64,000 nt of DNA, taken from Balaenoptera acutorostrata. Taxonomy: Eukaryota; Chordata; Mammalia; Artiodactyla; Balaenopteridae. This document shows positions 1 to 12,599 of this stretch, one piece after another. The stretch is from contig NC_080077.1 of assembly GCF_949987535.1 (NCBI RefSeq), positions 33,507,389 through 33,571,388 of the forward strand, read 5' to 3'. A program made the translations under genes and the position numbers. Below the pieces are notes generated by a model. That model saw only the letters and a program-made list of their open reading frames with translations, was not told the DNA's origin and made no database searches. Numbering within the stretch: the stretch's first letter is position 1; each line of letters starts with the position of its first letter.

Positions 1-69
1 GTGCTGGGAATAATACATCGGTGAACAATTTTTAGACAAAAATCTGCATCCTTATGAAATGTACTTTCA

Positions 70-135
70 ACATCACATATTCAGCACCTAGAACAGTACC
101 TGGAACATAGTAGGTGCTCAGCGATAAACAAGAAG
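70..135 (+). repeat. L2/MIR-type 3' tail fragment
   Basis: The stretch reads like the shared 3' tail of old mammalian L2 and MIR elements (cagtacctggaacatagtaggtgctca). Too short to assign to one family. Confidence 0.4.
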
Positions 136-829
136 ATGTTCAGTTATAATGGGAGTTGTGGTGATTAGCATCATGGGCATTTAGGGATCTGTGGATCTCA
201 ACTCAGACACCTTGGAAACTAGGCATAGGTCAGAAGACTAATTCCAGTCCCCACTCTGGAGGTGATGCAGTTCCTGGGTCTGATATATTTGTAACTGCCT
301 CTGAATCTGGAAGCTGAGTGTCTAGAGGATGAAATTTTTACCACCAGTAGTTGGGCAGAGCTCCAAGAAAAAGGAATTGAGGGACAGTACTCAATATATA
401 ATAGGATTGCTATAGTTTGCAGAGTTGAATGTGACGGACAGGAGGGGATTTGCCAAAACATATGGTCAGTCCTTTCCTCCTCCATTCCCCCCGCCATGTT
501 ATTTTTTACTCTCCCTTGCAATAGCTGTTGTGTTCATTTCAGTCATACCTATGACAGGGATCTCACAATTTACTGACACAAGCATTCCATTCTGAGGAGC
601 TGTCATCATTAACATATTCCTCCTAAAGTCAAGCCAAACTTAATCTTCCTCTAGTTTCCTCATTGGTCCTGTTTCTGTCCTTTGAGACAACTCAAGAATT
701 CTAATTGCTCTTTCTTATAATTTAGATATCAGAAAATCATTCTCTAATAGCTGAAGATGAGCCTAAATTTTCTCTTTATGAAAACATAAATGTATCCATC
801 CTTTCCTCCTTTCCTTCTCTTGCAATGGA

Positions 830-2170
830 GTAAGTTTCCTTTCCCACCTCTGCGGTTCACCCTTCCACTTGTGCTCTGAATTTCATCCCTTCCCACTGGA
901 CTCAGTTCCCAGTTACTTTTCAGCCTATTCAGGTCACACTTCCACCCGCATCACACTCTTGAAACTATTCTAGGGAAACTCAAGACCTCCTTCAGTCGTA
1001 CACTCAAGAGACATTTTTAGCAATGGTTTTATTTCAGCCCTCCATGGCATGGCATGGCATGGCATGGTATGGCAGAGGCGCTGCTGACCACGTCCTCACA
1101 CTTGGCTGCCTTTCCTGTTCCTTCCCCAGCAGCTCCTCTTCAGCCTCATGGTGGGCACCTCTTCTTTTATTCCTTGCATAAGTATTGACTTCTTCAGGGT
1201 CCTGTCCTAAACCCTCTTCCCACTCTACACTCTCTCCCTGGGGGATTTTATTCTCTCGCCTCACTTTGCTTCACTTAATGAGTATAAGCTAATGACTCAT
1301 AAATCTCTATCTCTCTTCCAAATTACTTTCTGGGGCTCCAGATCTATTTATGCACCTATTTTTTAGACCTCTCCAAGAGAACACCCTACGAGTGCTCAAA
1401 CTCAACACTTGCAGGATGGAAGCCTCCTGTGTTCCTTGTCAAGCCGGGAATCCAGGTGTCATTCTGGATTCCTCTCTCTCCTTGCCATCCCCTGCCCCAC
1501 AGATCCACTCATCACCAGCCCTATCAAGCCTGGGAGCTAAACATCTTGTCAGGCCATTCCACCACGATGGCTCTAGCTTTGATTCCTGCAATAGCCTCCA
1601 ATGTTGTTTCTTCTCATTGGTCCTCCACTTTCTGTACAGAGCAATTCTTGTAAATGTGAATGGGACTTCACCCCAGACATACTGGGGTGTCTCTGCCTGG
1701 ACAGGAGAATAAAGAGGAAATGCCTTCCTAGGAACAGCAATACCCCTTAAGACCTTCAGCCTCATTTCCTTCCATTTTTCCTTAGCATTTTGTGCTTTAT
1801 CCATGGTAGTTTCCCAAATGTATCCTAATGTCTCACTTCTAGGTCTTTAGAAATGATGTTCCTTCTACCAGGATGATTCTCAACAAGCCATGCCTCTTAT
1901 CTTTACCCCACCCCTTCCTAGGCAGCTATGAAGGCTTCTCCTTCCTGTGCTTGGTCTGAGCTTGGATGTTCCTTCAGAAAGATTTCTATTATGCCTTCCT
2001 CATATCAGATCACTGACAGTATCCCTTCTGTGTATCCACACAGTTCCCTAGTCTTTTGCCATCAGAGCATCTGTCACATTCCATTGGTAGTGGCTATTTT
2101 CCTTACCATTCTATAACCTGTGAGGGCAGGAATAAGTCTGCCTTGTTTATAGCTGTGTTCTGGAGTCTAG
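830..2170 (+). repeat. L2 (CR1-like) LINE remnant
   Basis: A pyrimidine-rich sequence in the sense direction resembles the second half of the L2 reverse transcriptase ORF and its 3' end. Landmarks are a ctctacactctctccctggg block near 1220, a stretch around 1430-1620 matching the L2 part that ends in 'cctgcaatagcctcc', and ccttcctatg-type text near 1860-2060. It is strongly decayed. Short open frames here in several phases are remnants, not genes. Confidence 0.55.
1041..1073. repeat. (GGCAT)n short tandem repeat
   Basis: About six tandem copies of the pentamer ggcat, the fifth changed to ggtat. A candidate polymorphic microsatellite lying inside the L2 remnant. Confidence 0.85.
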
Positions 2171-2504
2171 TACAGTAGTGACCTTAAATAGGTACCGATA
2201 ATTACTACTAATTGAAAAATACATTTTTTAAAGATCCAATTTATGAACACATTCTCAAATCACAGAGGAAAGTTTATTTAATTTTCTAAAGGAGTAGTTT
2301 TCAATTTACTTCTTGGAACACTGAGGGTTCCATGAAGATGCTTAAGGACTATGACAGTGGGAGAACAGGGGAGGTGGAGTGGCCAGCTCAACTTTTTACT
2401 GCTTTGTGTACTAAAGGATTTTTGGTTTTCTAAAGCTATGCTCTCATATATTCCAATACAGGTTATGTGCCCATCTAGCTGAATCCTCATTTGGGATGCA
2501 TGGT

Positions 2505-2665
2505 TGATGTATTAGTTTTCTGTTACTGCTGTAACAAATTCCCACAAACTTAGTGGTTTAAAACAAGACAAATTCATTATCTTGGTTCTGGAGGTGAGAA
2601 GTCTGAGATGAGTCTCACTGGACATCTTTGGAGGGCCACTGTTCAGTCTATCATAGATGGACTTC
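2505..2665 (-). repeat. MLT1-type MaLR LTR, internally deleted
   Basis: It opens with the reverse complement of an MLT1 LTR end (tgtattagttttctgttactgctgtaac, then a gtggtttaaaacaa block and a cttggttctggagg block). It jumps from 'gagtctcactgg' straight to the far end 'acatctttggagggccac', so the middle of the LTR is missing. Family named from recognition of the conserved LTR blocks. Confidence 0.6.
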
Positions 2666-2889
2666 CTCTAAATGGATATGCACACATGCATCTTCTGGAT
2701 TGTACATTGTCAGAAAGATGAAAGTCTACATCTTTCAAAAATTATCAAAGGAAGTCATGGACCCTGCTAAAACATAAGTCACATCTCTAGTGAATTTAAC
2801 TTAAAGAATCTATTTCAAATAACTTATTTACATACACGTTTTTCAGGACCATATCCGAATGCATGACATACTACTAGAGTAAATCAGTG

Positions 2890-3345
2890 TAAACTTTTGG
2901 GAAGGTAATTTAGAAAAAAGTATCAAAGTAGAAAACACATGTATACTTCAATTCAGAAATTCTACTGCTAGGACTTTTTCTTACAGACATAATAGTAAAA
3001 CCAAAAACTGCAAAAGAAGATCAGTTATATGACTCATAGTACATTTATACAATGAGACATGACACAGTTATTATAAAGAATGAGGGTGATATATAGGTGT
3101 GCATAGAGAAAGACACTCAAGATAAGTTAAATGACAAAAGAGCAAGACAGGGTGCAAAGTCTGATCTGTCTGTGTAGTTTCAGAAAGGGTTGTATATATG
3201 CTGGTTCCCAAACTAATTTGGGGGCAGAACACAAGAGAAACCATTAATAGAGAGGGGGGATGGCAGAGGCAAGGAAAGAAGGCTCTTCATTTATGCTTCT
3301 CCACCAACTAAATTTTCTTTTGTGGGTATGTATTACTTTATTTCA
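2890..3345 (+). repeat. Ancient L1 ORF2 3' fragment
   Basis: The order of blocks matches the end of L1 ORF2 in old L1M/L1ME elements: gggaaggtaattta, then caattcagaaattctac (the 'cagcaattccac' motif), tatacaatgagac, aaagaatgagg, then aagttaaatgac. No open frame survives. Confidence 0.5.
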
Positions 3346-3360
3346 TAAAAGAAGGTCAGA

Positions 3361-3635
3361 GGCAGTTAATACTAATAAATGATAATAACAGTGGAATCAG
3401 TAATAATGTTGCCAAGCTTGTCTATGTGCTTCACACAGTTATAAGCACCATACACAGATCATTTTATTTAATTCTCACACCTCTATGAGATAGGAACCAT
3501 TATTATACCCACATGGCAGATGAGGAAATTCAGGCTCATGCAGATTAAGAAAATTGTTCAATGTCACACAGCTAGTAAAGGGAGAGCTCAGACTGAACTG
3601 AGGTCTATATGACGTAAACCTGTGCTCTCAACTGT
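3361..3635 (+). repeat. MIR SINE, nearly full length
   Basis: A clear MIR in sense orientation. It has the core 'agcaccatacacagatcattttatttaattctcacac', a 'gatgaggaaattcaggctcatgc' block, the 'gtcacacagctagtaaagg' block, and the end 'acctgtgctctcaactgttgcc'. MIRs spread before the placental radiation and have no protein product. Confidence 0.85.
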
Positions 3636-3639
3636 TGCC

Positions 3640-5485
3640 CCTGTTTTCACTTTCTTGCTTATATTTTTTCATGTTTAAATAAAAATCCTATTAAGTATTA
3701 TCACATATGTTTTAACACAGGTAAAAAACTTTCTCAAATGTCAAAATTAAAAACTATCCTTTTCCCTAACATGTTGGACATCAAAACAGAAATCACTGTA
3801 TCACGAAGACCCCAGATTTTTGAGGCTTAATTATGTTCAAAATGTGAAAAATATTTGAAAATTTTTAATGAGAAGCATTACTCAAAATGACAACATGGAT
3901 AAACACTTATAAGAAGGACAATACAAAGAAATAAAGAGGGGGAGAAATGTAAACAGGGAGAAGAATAGAAAAAGAATGAGAAGAAAATTTAAGAGATTGT
4001 ACTAACACTGGTGATTTACAGCTTTAAGGAAATGCGTTATAAAAGTAGTCTAGGCTATCATTTCTGACAGCTGTAATTTTTTTCCATTATATGCACTAAA
4101 GAAATACTCTATTTCCATTACAGACGGAATGAGGTTGGGGTGTTTTTCAATGAGAAGATGATGCCGCTAAGTCGTATACAGCATGCTTTATTGCAATTGC
4201 TTCCACCCACCAGCACCGCTATCACTTTTTAGGGAAAATAATAACGAAAATAAATAAGCAACTCATTACCACTCCAGATTTGCATATAATCAAAAATAAT
4301 TTGCCCAAACCTTTTCCAGGTGAAATTTTTAACTATCTCTGCCCACTCTATTCAGTGTTTCATGAAGTTTCCAGCGTGAGCCAGTGTTTAGAGATCATTT
4401 TACTTACATGTGCCCTTCCTTTCTGATTTCTTCTACCCTGGCTGAATCTCTTAGGTTAATTTGCTTGCATTGTTGCTTTCCAAATGATCCCAGTGGGGTT
4501 TTAAGGGTGGTTATCAGGTAGTTCTCTGGAATCCCTTGGTTAAATTAAGTCTACGGGTGGTTAAGTTAATGGGTTCTGATTTAACAATTGTTGGCTAGTC
4601 TCTAGTCCATGGTTAACTACTAAACAGTCTGTGGGAAGAAAACAGATGGTGACCCATATACCATGTAACTCAACATTTAAACAATAAAATCTACCAAACT
4701 GTTAAATAAAATATGTTTATCCCCCATCTGGACAAAAATATCTTAACAATAAGATTTTTACAAACATGTAAAACATGGTTTTTATATACCTGAAGAGAAC
4801 AAGATTTCAAGAAAATGTAATTTTATTATTATTGTACAAGTTTGGGTGCTTCATTGATTGAGCTGGTGATGTTTCAGTGAGTAATAAAATGGAGATGCTC
4901 CATAATTATAAATTATTATATAATTATTCCATACAATTTATTTTTCATGTCTTTATTTCAGGAAGAAAAATGCCAATTATGTTGTTAAAATCAGGATTTT
5001 CTTACAATTTGTGCTCTATTAACAGTAATGTCAAATTGAGTCACTACAGTTCCATGACTACATTTAATTAATTTAAATTTGGAGAAACTGCCCAGCTGAA
5101 AAATAGCAAAAGAAAAAAAAATTAATAAAATTTACAATATACATACTTAGGAATGAAACAAAAATATTACAAAATTTAAACATTATTAAAGAAAATTTTA
5201 TGAAATATTTCATTTTCATCATATAACTTATGCAATGACTTTCACCATCTCTTATAGTAATATTTTCATTAAATCTTAATTTATATATAATTGCTGAGAT
5301 TTTATTTGATTTGTTCAAAGTAAATCTAATAAAAATAATTTTATTTCGTTTTCAACGTTTTGGTCAGTAATTAAATCTTTATTTAGTAAAGAATTTATAA
5401 TGTCCTGTTTGCAAATTTTCTGTGGGTCATTGTCAATAAAAATCTCACTTTTATTTTGAGTTTTTAAAAACTTAAGCAAGCTGCC
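3640..5485. other. AT-rich stretch, mostly single copy
   Basis: No gene or clear interspersed repeat seen. The part from about 4000 to 4420 is less decayed-looking: it keeps several CpGs (ccgctaagtcg, accgctatc, taacgaaa), a polypyrimidine-rich run and an octamer-like atttgcatat near 4280. This is the sort of texture seen in conserved noncoding DNA, but conservation cannot be tested here. From 5080 to 5480 the sequence is very AT-rich. Confidence 0.4.
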
Positions 5486-5501
5486 TCTTTGAACATTTTC
5501 T

Positions 5502-5709
5502 TTTTTTTATTATTTTATTTTTAAAATGTATTTATTTTTAAATTTATTTTTGGCTGCATTGGGTCATCATTGCTGCACACAGGCTCAGTATTTGTGGTGC
5601 ATGGGCTTAGTTGCTCCGCAGCATGTGGGATCTCCCCGGACCAGGGCTCAAACTGTGTCCCCTGAATTGGCAGGCAGATTTTTAACCACTGCACCACCAG
5701 GGAAGTCCC
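5502..5709 (-). mobile_element. CHR-type tRNA-Glu SINE, internally shortened
   Basis: The reverse complement starts ggacttccctggtggtgcag and carries the tRNA-derived head with a degenerate B box. The middle of the usual ~330-bp element is absent. It is flanked by the direct repeat tgaacattttct at 5490-5501 and 5710-5721, so the deletion was probably present in the inserted copy or arose inside it. Characteristic of cetaceans and relatives. Confidence 0.9.
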
Positions 5710-5721
5710 TGAACATTTTCT

Positions 5722-6925
5722 ATTTCTTTATGCTTTTCACCTTTTTCTCCCTAAGTTCTACTTCTGTATTTTCTATTTCTAGCATACTAGAAACATAAAC
5801 TCATTCTCTCTAGCCTAAAGGATTAAGAAATAAAATGTCATTATATTCAAACTAAACTCAGCTTGACGTGTTTTCATTAAAAGTGGAAATTAAAATTTTG
5901 TCTATATGTTTTCAAAAATGTTATGTTCTCAAGTATTCAAAAGGGCATATAAAAACTAAAATGCAATATAAAATTATAATGATTAATACAAAGTTTAGTA
6001 TAAAATTATTTAAATGAGCCTGAAATTATTTATTTGGGGGAAAATTAATAAAATCGCATTTAATACTTTCACGAAAACCAAACTATTTGCAATTGCAGCT
6101 TTTAATGTTCGTCTAGTCATCATTTTAAAAACTTAGATTATGCTTTACGCATGTTCTGTCTAGACTTATGTATATGTAGATATAGATATGTACACAAACA
6201 AATATAAGAGTGATATAGACTGTTTAATACTGCAAAATGTTCCCTGGGTGCCACATGCAATAGCGAATGTAGAAGATGAGGAAAGCAAGAGCATGGATGC
6301 TTGATACCACTGGGAAGGGCTATTTCATTCTGCAAGAGTCTAATGCAATAATCTTATTTGAGAGGAAGGATTTAACAAATTGGTTAATTTGCCTTTTCTA
6401 TTTTCTACCTGCTTCCACATCCAAAATCCTACCCGCACTCAGAAGCAGTGTCAGCAACACGACCCACAAACCTTGAGAGCATTCAGTGGTAGCCAGCATT
6501 TGTCTAGAGGATATAGGAAAAGAAATGTGCAGTGTTTCTCCGAGGATGAAAAGTGTTACTTCCAGGAGCAGATGTTTAGGATTATGGATTCTACCATGTC
6601 AGCACTGAGTGCTGCACAGATGGCAAGTGACAGAAGTGCCCATGCGCTCGTTCACAGAAGTTTGTGAAGTGCCAGGCCGAGGCCTTTCTTGCCCAAGTGC
6701 TAGGGGAGGATGGCTGGGAATCCTGTGCCCATGGTCTGACCCAACCATCACTGTGTCCCTAGGGCCTTTGTCAGGGCTGCTGCCCCCAGAGATACACCAA
6801 TCATCACGTAGAAAGTGTTTAGGACCAGACACGATGACATGAGCAGCTCTTTCATAGTGAAAAGGGCTTGACTGGGGTTACATGTGTCTCTGACACACCA
6901 GAAATCATGCTTTTTCTATTATGGT
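5722..6925. other. No gene recognised
   Basis: AT-rich to about 6200, then mixed composition. Open frames of 60-95 codons at 6276-6842 overlap each other on both strands and match nothing I recognise. They are probably chance. Confidence 0.4.
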
Positions 6926-6929
6926 AACA

Positions 6930-7112
6930 GTCTGTCTGCCGTTTCCTGCTGAGAGACCTCGGACAAGTTAGTAATGCTCCAGTCTTGGTTTCCTCAGCTA
7001 TTAAATCAGTTCAGTAAAACTACTTCCTAGAGTTGTTGTGAAGATTAGATTTGTTGCTGAATAATAAATTGTCCATTGCCTCATAAATACCTATTTTTAT
7101 TACTCCCAATAT
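6930..7112 (-). repeat. MIR SINE (antisense)
   Basis: The + strand shows the antisense MIR order: gagagacctcggacaagttagtaatg, cttggtttcctcagctatta, gagttgttgtgaagattag. Diverged. Confidence 0.65.
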
Positions 7113-7114
7113 AG

Positions 7115-8280
7115 AATGTATCCCTCCTCTCTCCACCCCACTGTTCAACCAATAAACTCCATCAATTCTCCCTGAAATACCCTCGGATAAGAAAACTAGA
7201 TGGGTTGTTTTCTAAAGAAAGAAATCCTATGCCCAAAAATGTCACTCTGTTTCTCCCAACTCTGTAGGAAACAGTGACTGCCATTCTATGTCAATCCTAG
7301 ACAAACTCAGCCTTCCCTCCCTGCCTGCACCCATGCTATCCCCTCACTGCTTGAGCAACTCCTTCAACTCTGCAGCGTACACCCATTTAAATTCCTGGAC
7401 ACAACCTGATCTAGGCCCTCAACCCCACCGAACAATCCAGTGTTATTTCACGTGCTGGCCCAGTGACTATTTCAGGTCTTGCCTGCCTCACTCAAATGTT
7501 CCACATCTCCTTATTCTCAGCAGATGACCCTGCTTCTTATTTCACAGTGAAAATAAATTCGTAAGATAGGAAGTCTCTCAAGCAAGCCTATAAAGTCAAT
7601 TTCACTGTATCCATCGACACGGCCACCTTCTCTCTTCCTATGTAAGGGCACTCCTCCACTGTGCTCCTGATCCCATTTCCCTCAGTACCTCGTGGATTTC
7701 CCATGATAAATTATTAGACTTCTCTACTTCAATTTCTCCCTTTTCACTAAGTCCTTTTCATCAGTATTTAATTATACTCATGCTTCTCTTTTCTTAAAAC
7801 TGAAAAAAGAAAAAGAAACTTTCCCTAGACCCGTGCCCTGGTAGCTTCTATGTGATCTCTCCTCTTCTACAAACTCTACTTCTTAAATGATTTGTCTCCA
7901 TTTATGGTCTCAGTTTCTCCAACTCCCACACATTTTCCAAGCCATTTCTACCAGGTTTTACTTCACTAAAACTGCTCTTACCAACATCTTCAAGGTCAGC
8001 CAACTTTTCAAGGTGTTGATTGACCTTGGGCAGCGTTAATATTGTGGATTCCTTTCCGCTTCTGGGAACACAGTCTTCTCATGTCTGTCATGGCTTTTCC
8101 TTTCCTTTTTTTTTTTTTCTCTATATACCCAACAGTTTCTTCTCTGTCTCCCCTGTTGGCTCCTCCTCTGCTCACAGTTGTGAGGCATGTAAGGTACTCT
8201 TCTAGATACTTTCTCTATTTACCCCTCACACTCTGACATGGCAAACTTATCCACTTCCACTCGCAAGACAGAACACTGTC
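7115..8280 (+). repeat. L2 LINE, reverse-transcriptase part
   Basis: Sense-strand L2 text: 'gtgctcctgatcccatttccctc' near 7660, then 'ctcctcttctacaaactctac' near 7860 and 'aaaactgctcttaccaacatcttcaagg' near 7970, in the order seen in L2. It probably continues at 8880 after the interruption described next. Frames are broken throughout. Confidence 0.55.
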
Positions 8281-8284
8281 AGGG

Positions 8285-8770
8285 CCAATCCAGACCATCT
8301 TAGGAAGGGAAATTATTGGCTCACATAAGTGGAGAATTCAGAGAATGAAACTTGGCTCAATCCAGGAAGGTGACTAATCATAGTAAGAATCTGTCCTGTT
8401 TTCTCTGTCCCTTAGCCCTGCTTTACACCGTGTTGAATTCATTCTAAGCCAGGCTCTCTCCCTGAACAGCCAAGAGAGCCACAGGCAGCTCCAGGCTTTC
8501 CTGGCCCAGAATTAATTCTAGAAGGAAAAAGATGAACAGTCTTCTCATATTCCCACTTTTTCTAAAAGGCGTCTGATAAACTCACCTCAGTTTACATGTT
8601 CATCCTGAACTAAGCACTGTGGCCATAGTGAAGGGGTGTTTAGAGGGTCAATCGGGGTCCCATCCTTGCAGTGGCAGTAGAGCAGAGTGAGTCCCAGCCA
8701 AGGCACATAAGTGTCCTCACAGGAACTCTGAGGAAGGGAAGGAGTTATTGGGCAAGGAAACAAAATACAT
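8285..8770. repeat. Unclassified interspersed repeat within L2
   Basis: The stretch separates two consecutive parts of the L2 and has a common-repeat texture (ttattggctcacataag, aggctctctccctgaacag, cacaggcagctccaggct). I could not name its family with confidence. Confidence 0.35.
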
Positions 8771-8879
8771 ATCCATGGCCTTATTTATCACTTTTTATCA
8801 ATTTTTTGGTCTATAATTCCTAGCTTAATTATGGGTCTTGAGCTCTAGACCTTCACACCCAACAACCTCTCAGGCCTAC

Positions 8880-9085
8880 CTCTTTTGGGGAAATGTATAG
8901 GCAAATTAAATGAAACAGTTCTAAAAGTGAACTCAGTGTTTTCTCCCCTAAAACGTGCTCCTCCCCCTCAATCCTCTCCTTCAGCGAATGGCACCGCCAT
9001 CTATCCACTTGCTCAAGCCAGATACCTAGTGTTCATCCTGGATGCCTCACGCTCTCCAGCTGGATATCCATATCTAACTTATTTT
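8880..9085 (+). repeat. L2 LINE, continuation
   Basis: The blocks aaacgtgctcctccccctca, gcgaatggcaccgccatcta, cacttgctcaagccag and gtgttcatcctggatgcctc match the L2 segment that follows the part seen at 7115-8280. This indicates one L2 copy split by a later insertion. Confidence 0.6.
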
Positions 9086-9540
9086 CAGATGCTGTGACTT
9101 AAATAGTTTATGTGTTGAAATCATATCAAAGCATCTTTTCTGACCACAATGGCAGAAATCAACTAAACAGTTCATCTGTCCACTTCTTTCCATTTCCTCT
9201 ATTTCAAGACATCATCATTTTTGCATAGACTTCAAAAAAGTTTTCTAAATGATATGCCATTTTTGGCTCCTTTTTACCCCCCCCCCCTTTTTAAATTTAA
9301 AAAATGTTGAAGTTATACATGTACATAAAGTAGCAAAAGATTTCACAAAATTTGTTATGAAAAACAACACTAGTCCCCTACTCATCCTTCCTTCATTTCC
9401 CTAGAGGGAGCAAGCATCAACAATTTTAGCTGAGCATTTAGGAATTTACCTACTAAATAATAAGCTGTATTGCTACTTTTTGATGTTTTCAATTTTAGGT
9501 GTTTCCTATTGACTTTCCCCTGGAAACGGTGAGGACTTTC

Positions 9541-9617
9541 TTTCCTTCTCTCTCTCCCTCTCTCTCTGTCTATACATATATATATAATATATATATATTA
9601 TATATATATATATATGT
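9541..9617. repeat. (TC)n / (TA)n microsatellite
   Basis: A compound microsatellite: about 30 bases of tctctccctctctc followed by about 45 bases of near-pure ta/at repeats with two phase breaks. A poly-C run sits upstream at about 9279-9289. Likely length-polymorphic. Confidence 0.9.
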
Positions 9618-9839
9618 ATGGGCCTGTGTCATCCCCCTTTTTTCCAGTAAAGTTGTATCATAATTTTGGCTTGATATGTTGGATTGACATTCAATGTTGT
9701 ACATTATTAAAACTATATAAAACTATTCACAGCTGAAGATATTAATGATAGGGTTTTTCTTGTTCTTCCTACTTAATATAGGTCTTTCCTAAGTGGCTTC
9801 TTTCTGTTTTTCTTTTCTTTCTTTTTTTGGGGGGGTCTA

Positions 9840-10460
9840 TATCTTTCATATTAGAGGCTCTTCTGAGATGCCTGTTAATGCCTGCTTCTCCATGCGTATT
9901 GAAAAGGGAGGGATGATTGGAAGCTCTGGGTCCGTGAGTGGGGCTTGTTATCTGTGAGATTCACTGTCAGGTGATCTGAGTGGGCCATTTAATTGTGAAG
10001 TCACTGATGTTGGTATTTTTAGGACTTTCCCCTGGGCCTGGGAATTTTCCCAAAGGAAACCATTCCGCTTTCCTGCCTTAGGAAGAAAGGCAGGCCTGGC
10101 TTTCAGCATCCTAGGAGCGGAGAATAAAGTCTCCAGGTTTCAGTATCCAGTCTGCCTACATCTTCTAATTGGCCCATTTTTTGTAGGTCAGGCCTTCTTC
10201 CAGACACCCATGCCTGGGTGTCTCCCAGTCAGAAAACTTCTCTCCAGAGAACAAGCCTGTAGTCTTTTCCTGGGTGGGTGAGAAACAGTTGCCCAGCTAC
10301 GTGAAATGGAGGAGTGGATTTGACGGCTTCTTAAATAGATGTTAGACTAGTCCTTCAGTTTACTGAAGGAACAAATGCCACTTGCAGTTAGGGAAAGTAC
10401 AGCAAAGGGCTAGCCTGAACTGGGAGGGGTAACCCTGAGGAGAACACAATAAATCAAGAC
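9840..10460. other. Unclassified, moderately GC-rich block
   Basis: Composition is clearly less AT-rich than the flanks, with blocks such as gggcctgggaattttccc and cccatgcctgggtgtctccc. It has a repeat-like feel but I cannot assign it. No convincing splice sites or long frame. Confidence 0.3.
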
Positions 10461-12595
10461 AAAGTTATGACAGCAAAATATAAAGGTGTGCCAAAGTTCT
10501 GAGTCAGGAGAGATGAAACTGACTGAGAAACACAGGGACAAAGTTACAGGATGAATAGCAAGTTTGTCAGATGGGGAGAGAGAATGTCCTAAGACTCAAG
10601 ACGCGGAATGGGTTAAGTATTTGCATTCTGCTGCAAGAAGGGTCATATATCTACTTTGGAGGAGTGTGTGATAGTTATAGATCGTGTCTACAACCTGTTT
10701 CGCATTTGGGGTTTTTAATAAATTGTAGTATTATATCATTTTTAGTTAAGATGTTACCCTATTCATATTTGTTTTTGGAAATGAGCATATTTTTATATTA
10801 CAACCAAGAGGAACACATCTGGAAAGTATTTATGAAGGGAGATATGTGCTCCTGGAAACAGATACTAATAATACATTTTAGTGGGAACTCATGGACATCT
10901 GTATCTGAAATGAATCATGGTGCTTCTTTTCCTATGTGTTGTGTCTCCACTGCAGATTCAAACCCCAGGCAGGGAAGGCTAGATAGTTTGGGTTTCAGTG
11001 CCCACCAAAAAAGGTAGTTCCCCAAATAATAAGAAGAAGAACAACAACAACAAAAATAAGAGTAATAGTAATCATAATGTGCATACATGGATTCACACCT
11101 AAAAATGTAACATCAATGAAATGTGTTAAAAAAAATGTGCTACAACTGTGTTTTCTTTTAGATGGGAATTCTCTTAATTACTACTAGAAACTCTGAGTCA
11201 TCTCAAGCCAGTGTTTCTGTGCTTTATTTGCAAGTCATATTCTAGATAATAGTTCTCAAGGGCCTGAAAGAAATGTCTTTGTGAAATTCACTCTCCTTCC
11301 CTGATGTTACACATGACATTAGATGGGAAGGACACCCTAAATGGTTTCCTAAGTCACCAGAAAACTCTCACCTGTAGGCGCAGGGAAATTCTTCACATAG
11401 GACCTTACGCCACCTCAGTTTGAGGGCAATTTGTCTTTGGACTCATAGCCATAAAACGTCGGTTGCTATTTTCTTATACTATATTACTTTAGCATGACAA
11501 GCCAATGCCTTGTTTACCATTTAGCACATAATGCCTTAATAAATAATTATCTCATTTCACCTACTTCAGAGAACTTTATTTAAACACCTGTTAATGAATA
11601 GAGAAATGTGCTAATTTTGTAAGTGTTCAATAAATCAGTTATAATACTTATGTTATTTCAGCCAAACAACAAATCATAGCAATCAAATTACTTTTTTTTA
11701 AAAAAAAAAAGGAAAAATGCCAGGTCATGATGGTGCTGAGGGCCAATACACTATCTCCATTCTCGACTTTAGCTGCAATTGTTGTCGTCTATATCTAAGT
11801 TCTCTTTTAAAACTTAAATCAATTTTATTAATAAAAATAATTGGGTTCTACTGAATTTTATGAGTTTTTAATGCATTTATTATACATTTCTGATTTTTAC
11901 ACCCAGACACCACTGACCTCTTCTATGAAAACAGAAGAAAGCTATATAATCAGGAATAGCATTCTTTTTTCAAACGATATAAATGTATTTTTAAGATCTC
12001 GTTACATATTTCCTTCTTGTTCGTTAGAAAAATGGCACCCATTTACATTACCATCAGCCATAAAAGCATTTACCCTTTTCCTTGCAGCCCTGCCAACATT
12101 GAGCTAAATCATTTTTATGTCTCTAAGAACTGATGAACAGCAAACATCCAAAACCATTAATTTGCATACTAGACCTTCAAATTTCTATGCCAGTTTTCTT
12201 GTTGGAATTAAGATCTCTTAATAAAGGATTTTGCCTGAGAAGAATTCAAGTTATTTACACAATTATACCACTCTGACCATTTCTGTATTCACTGTTTTTT
12301 TTAAAAGAAACCATTTGCAAAAATTCTAGATTACTACATTGTTTATTAACCTTTTCTCAGGTTTTTAGTCTTTTCACATGAACCATTTATTGGCCATTTT
12401 AGTCTTTTCACATGAACATTGTATAATTTTGTCCTGATCTGAAGCTTTTAAAATACCTTCAAGATTAATATCAAAATATTTTTAAAGAGTTTGCAAAGAT
12501 GTGGACAAATTAATGTGTTTTAATATCATCTTAAAAAAGAAAAGGTTTTCTGAAAATAGGGCAGTAACTGAAAATCTTTTGGATACAAAATTATA
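10461..12595. other. No gene recognised
   Basis: AT-rich sequence. The frame at 10571-11017 (148 codons, + strand) is among the longest in the window. It has no recognisable domain, no CpG-rich promoter and ordinary AT-rich composition, so I treat it as chance. A poly-purine run lies near 11029-11060 and poly-T/poly-A near 11692-11710. Confidence 0.4.
12364..12418. repeat. 35-bp short tandem duplication
   Basis: The 20-mer tttagtcttttcacatgaac occurs at 12364 and again 35 bases later, separated by catttattggccatt. A small local duplication. Confidence 0.8.
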
Positions 12596-12599
12596 GAAA

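Noticed and set aside
1350..1804. ~120-codon overlapping frames on both strands
   Set aside because: They lie in an L2 remnant with pyrimidine-rich bias and have no intact reverse-transcriptase motifs.
10571..11017. 148-codon + frame
   Set aside because: No domain, no promoter, no polyadenylation context, AT-rich chance composition and no matching splice structure.
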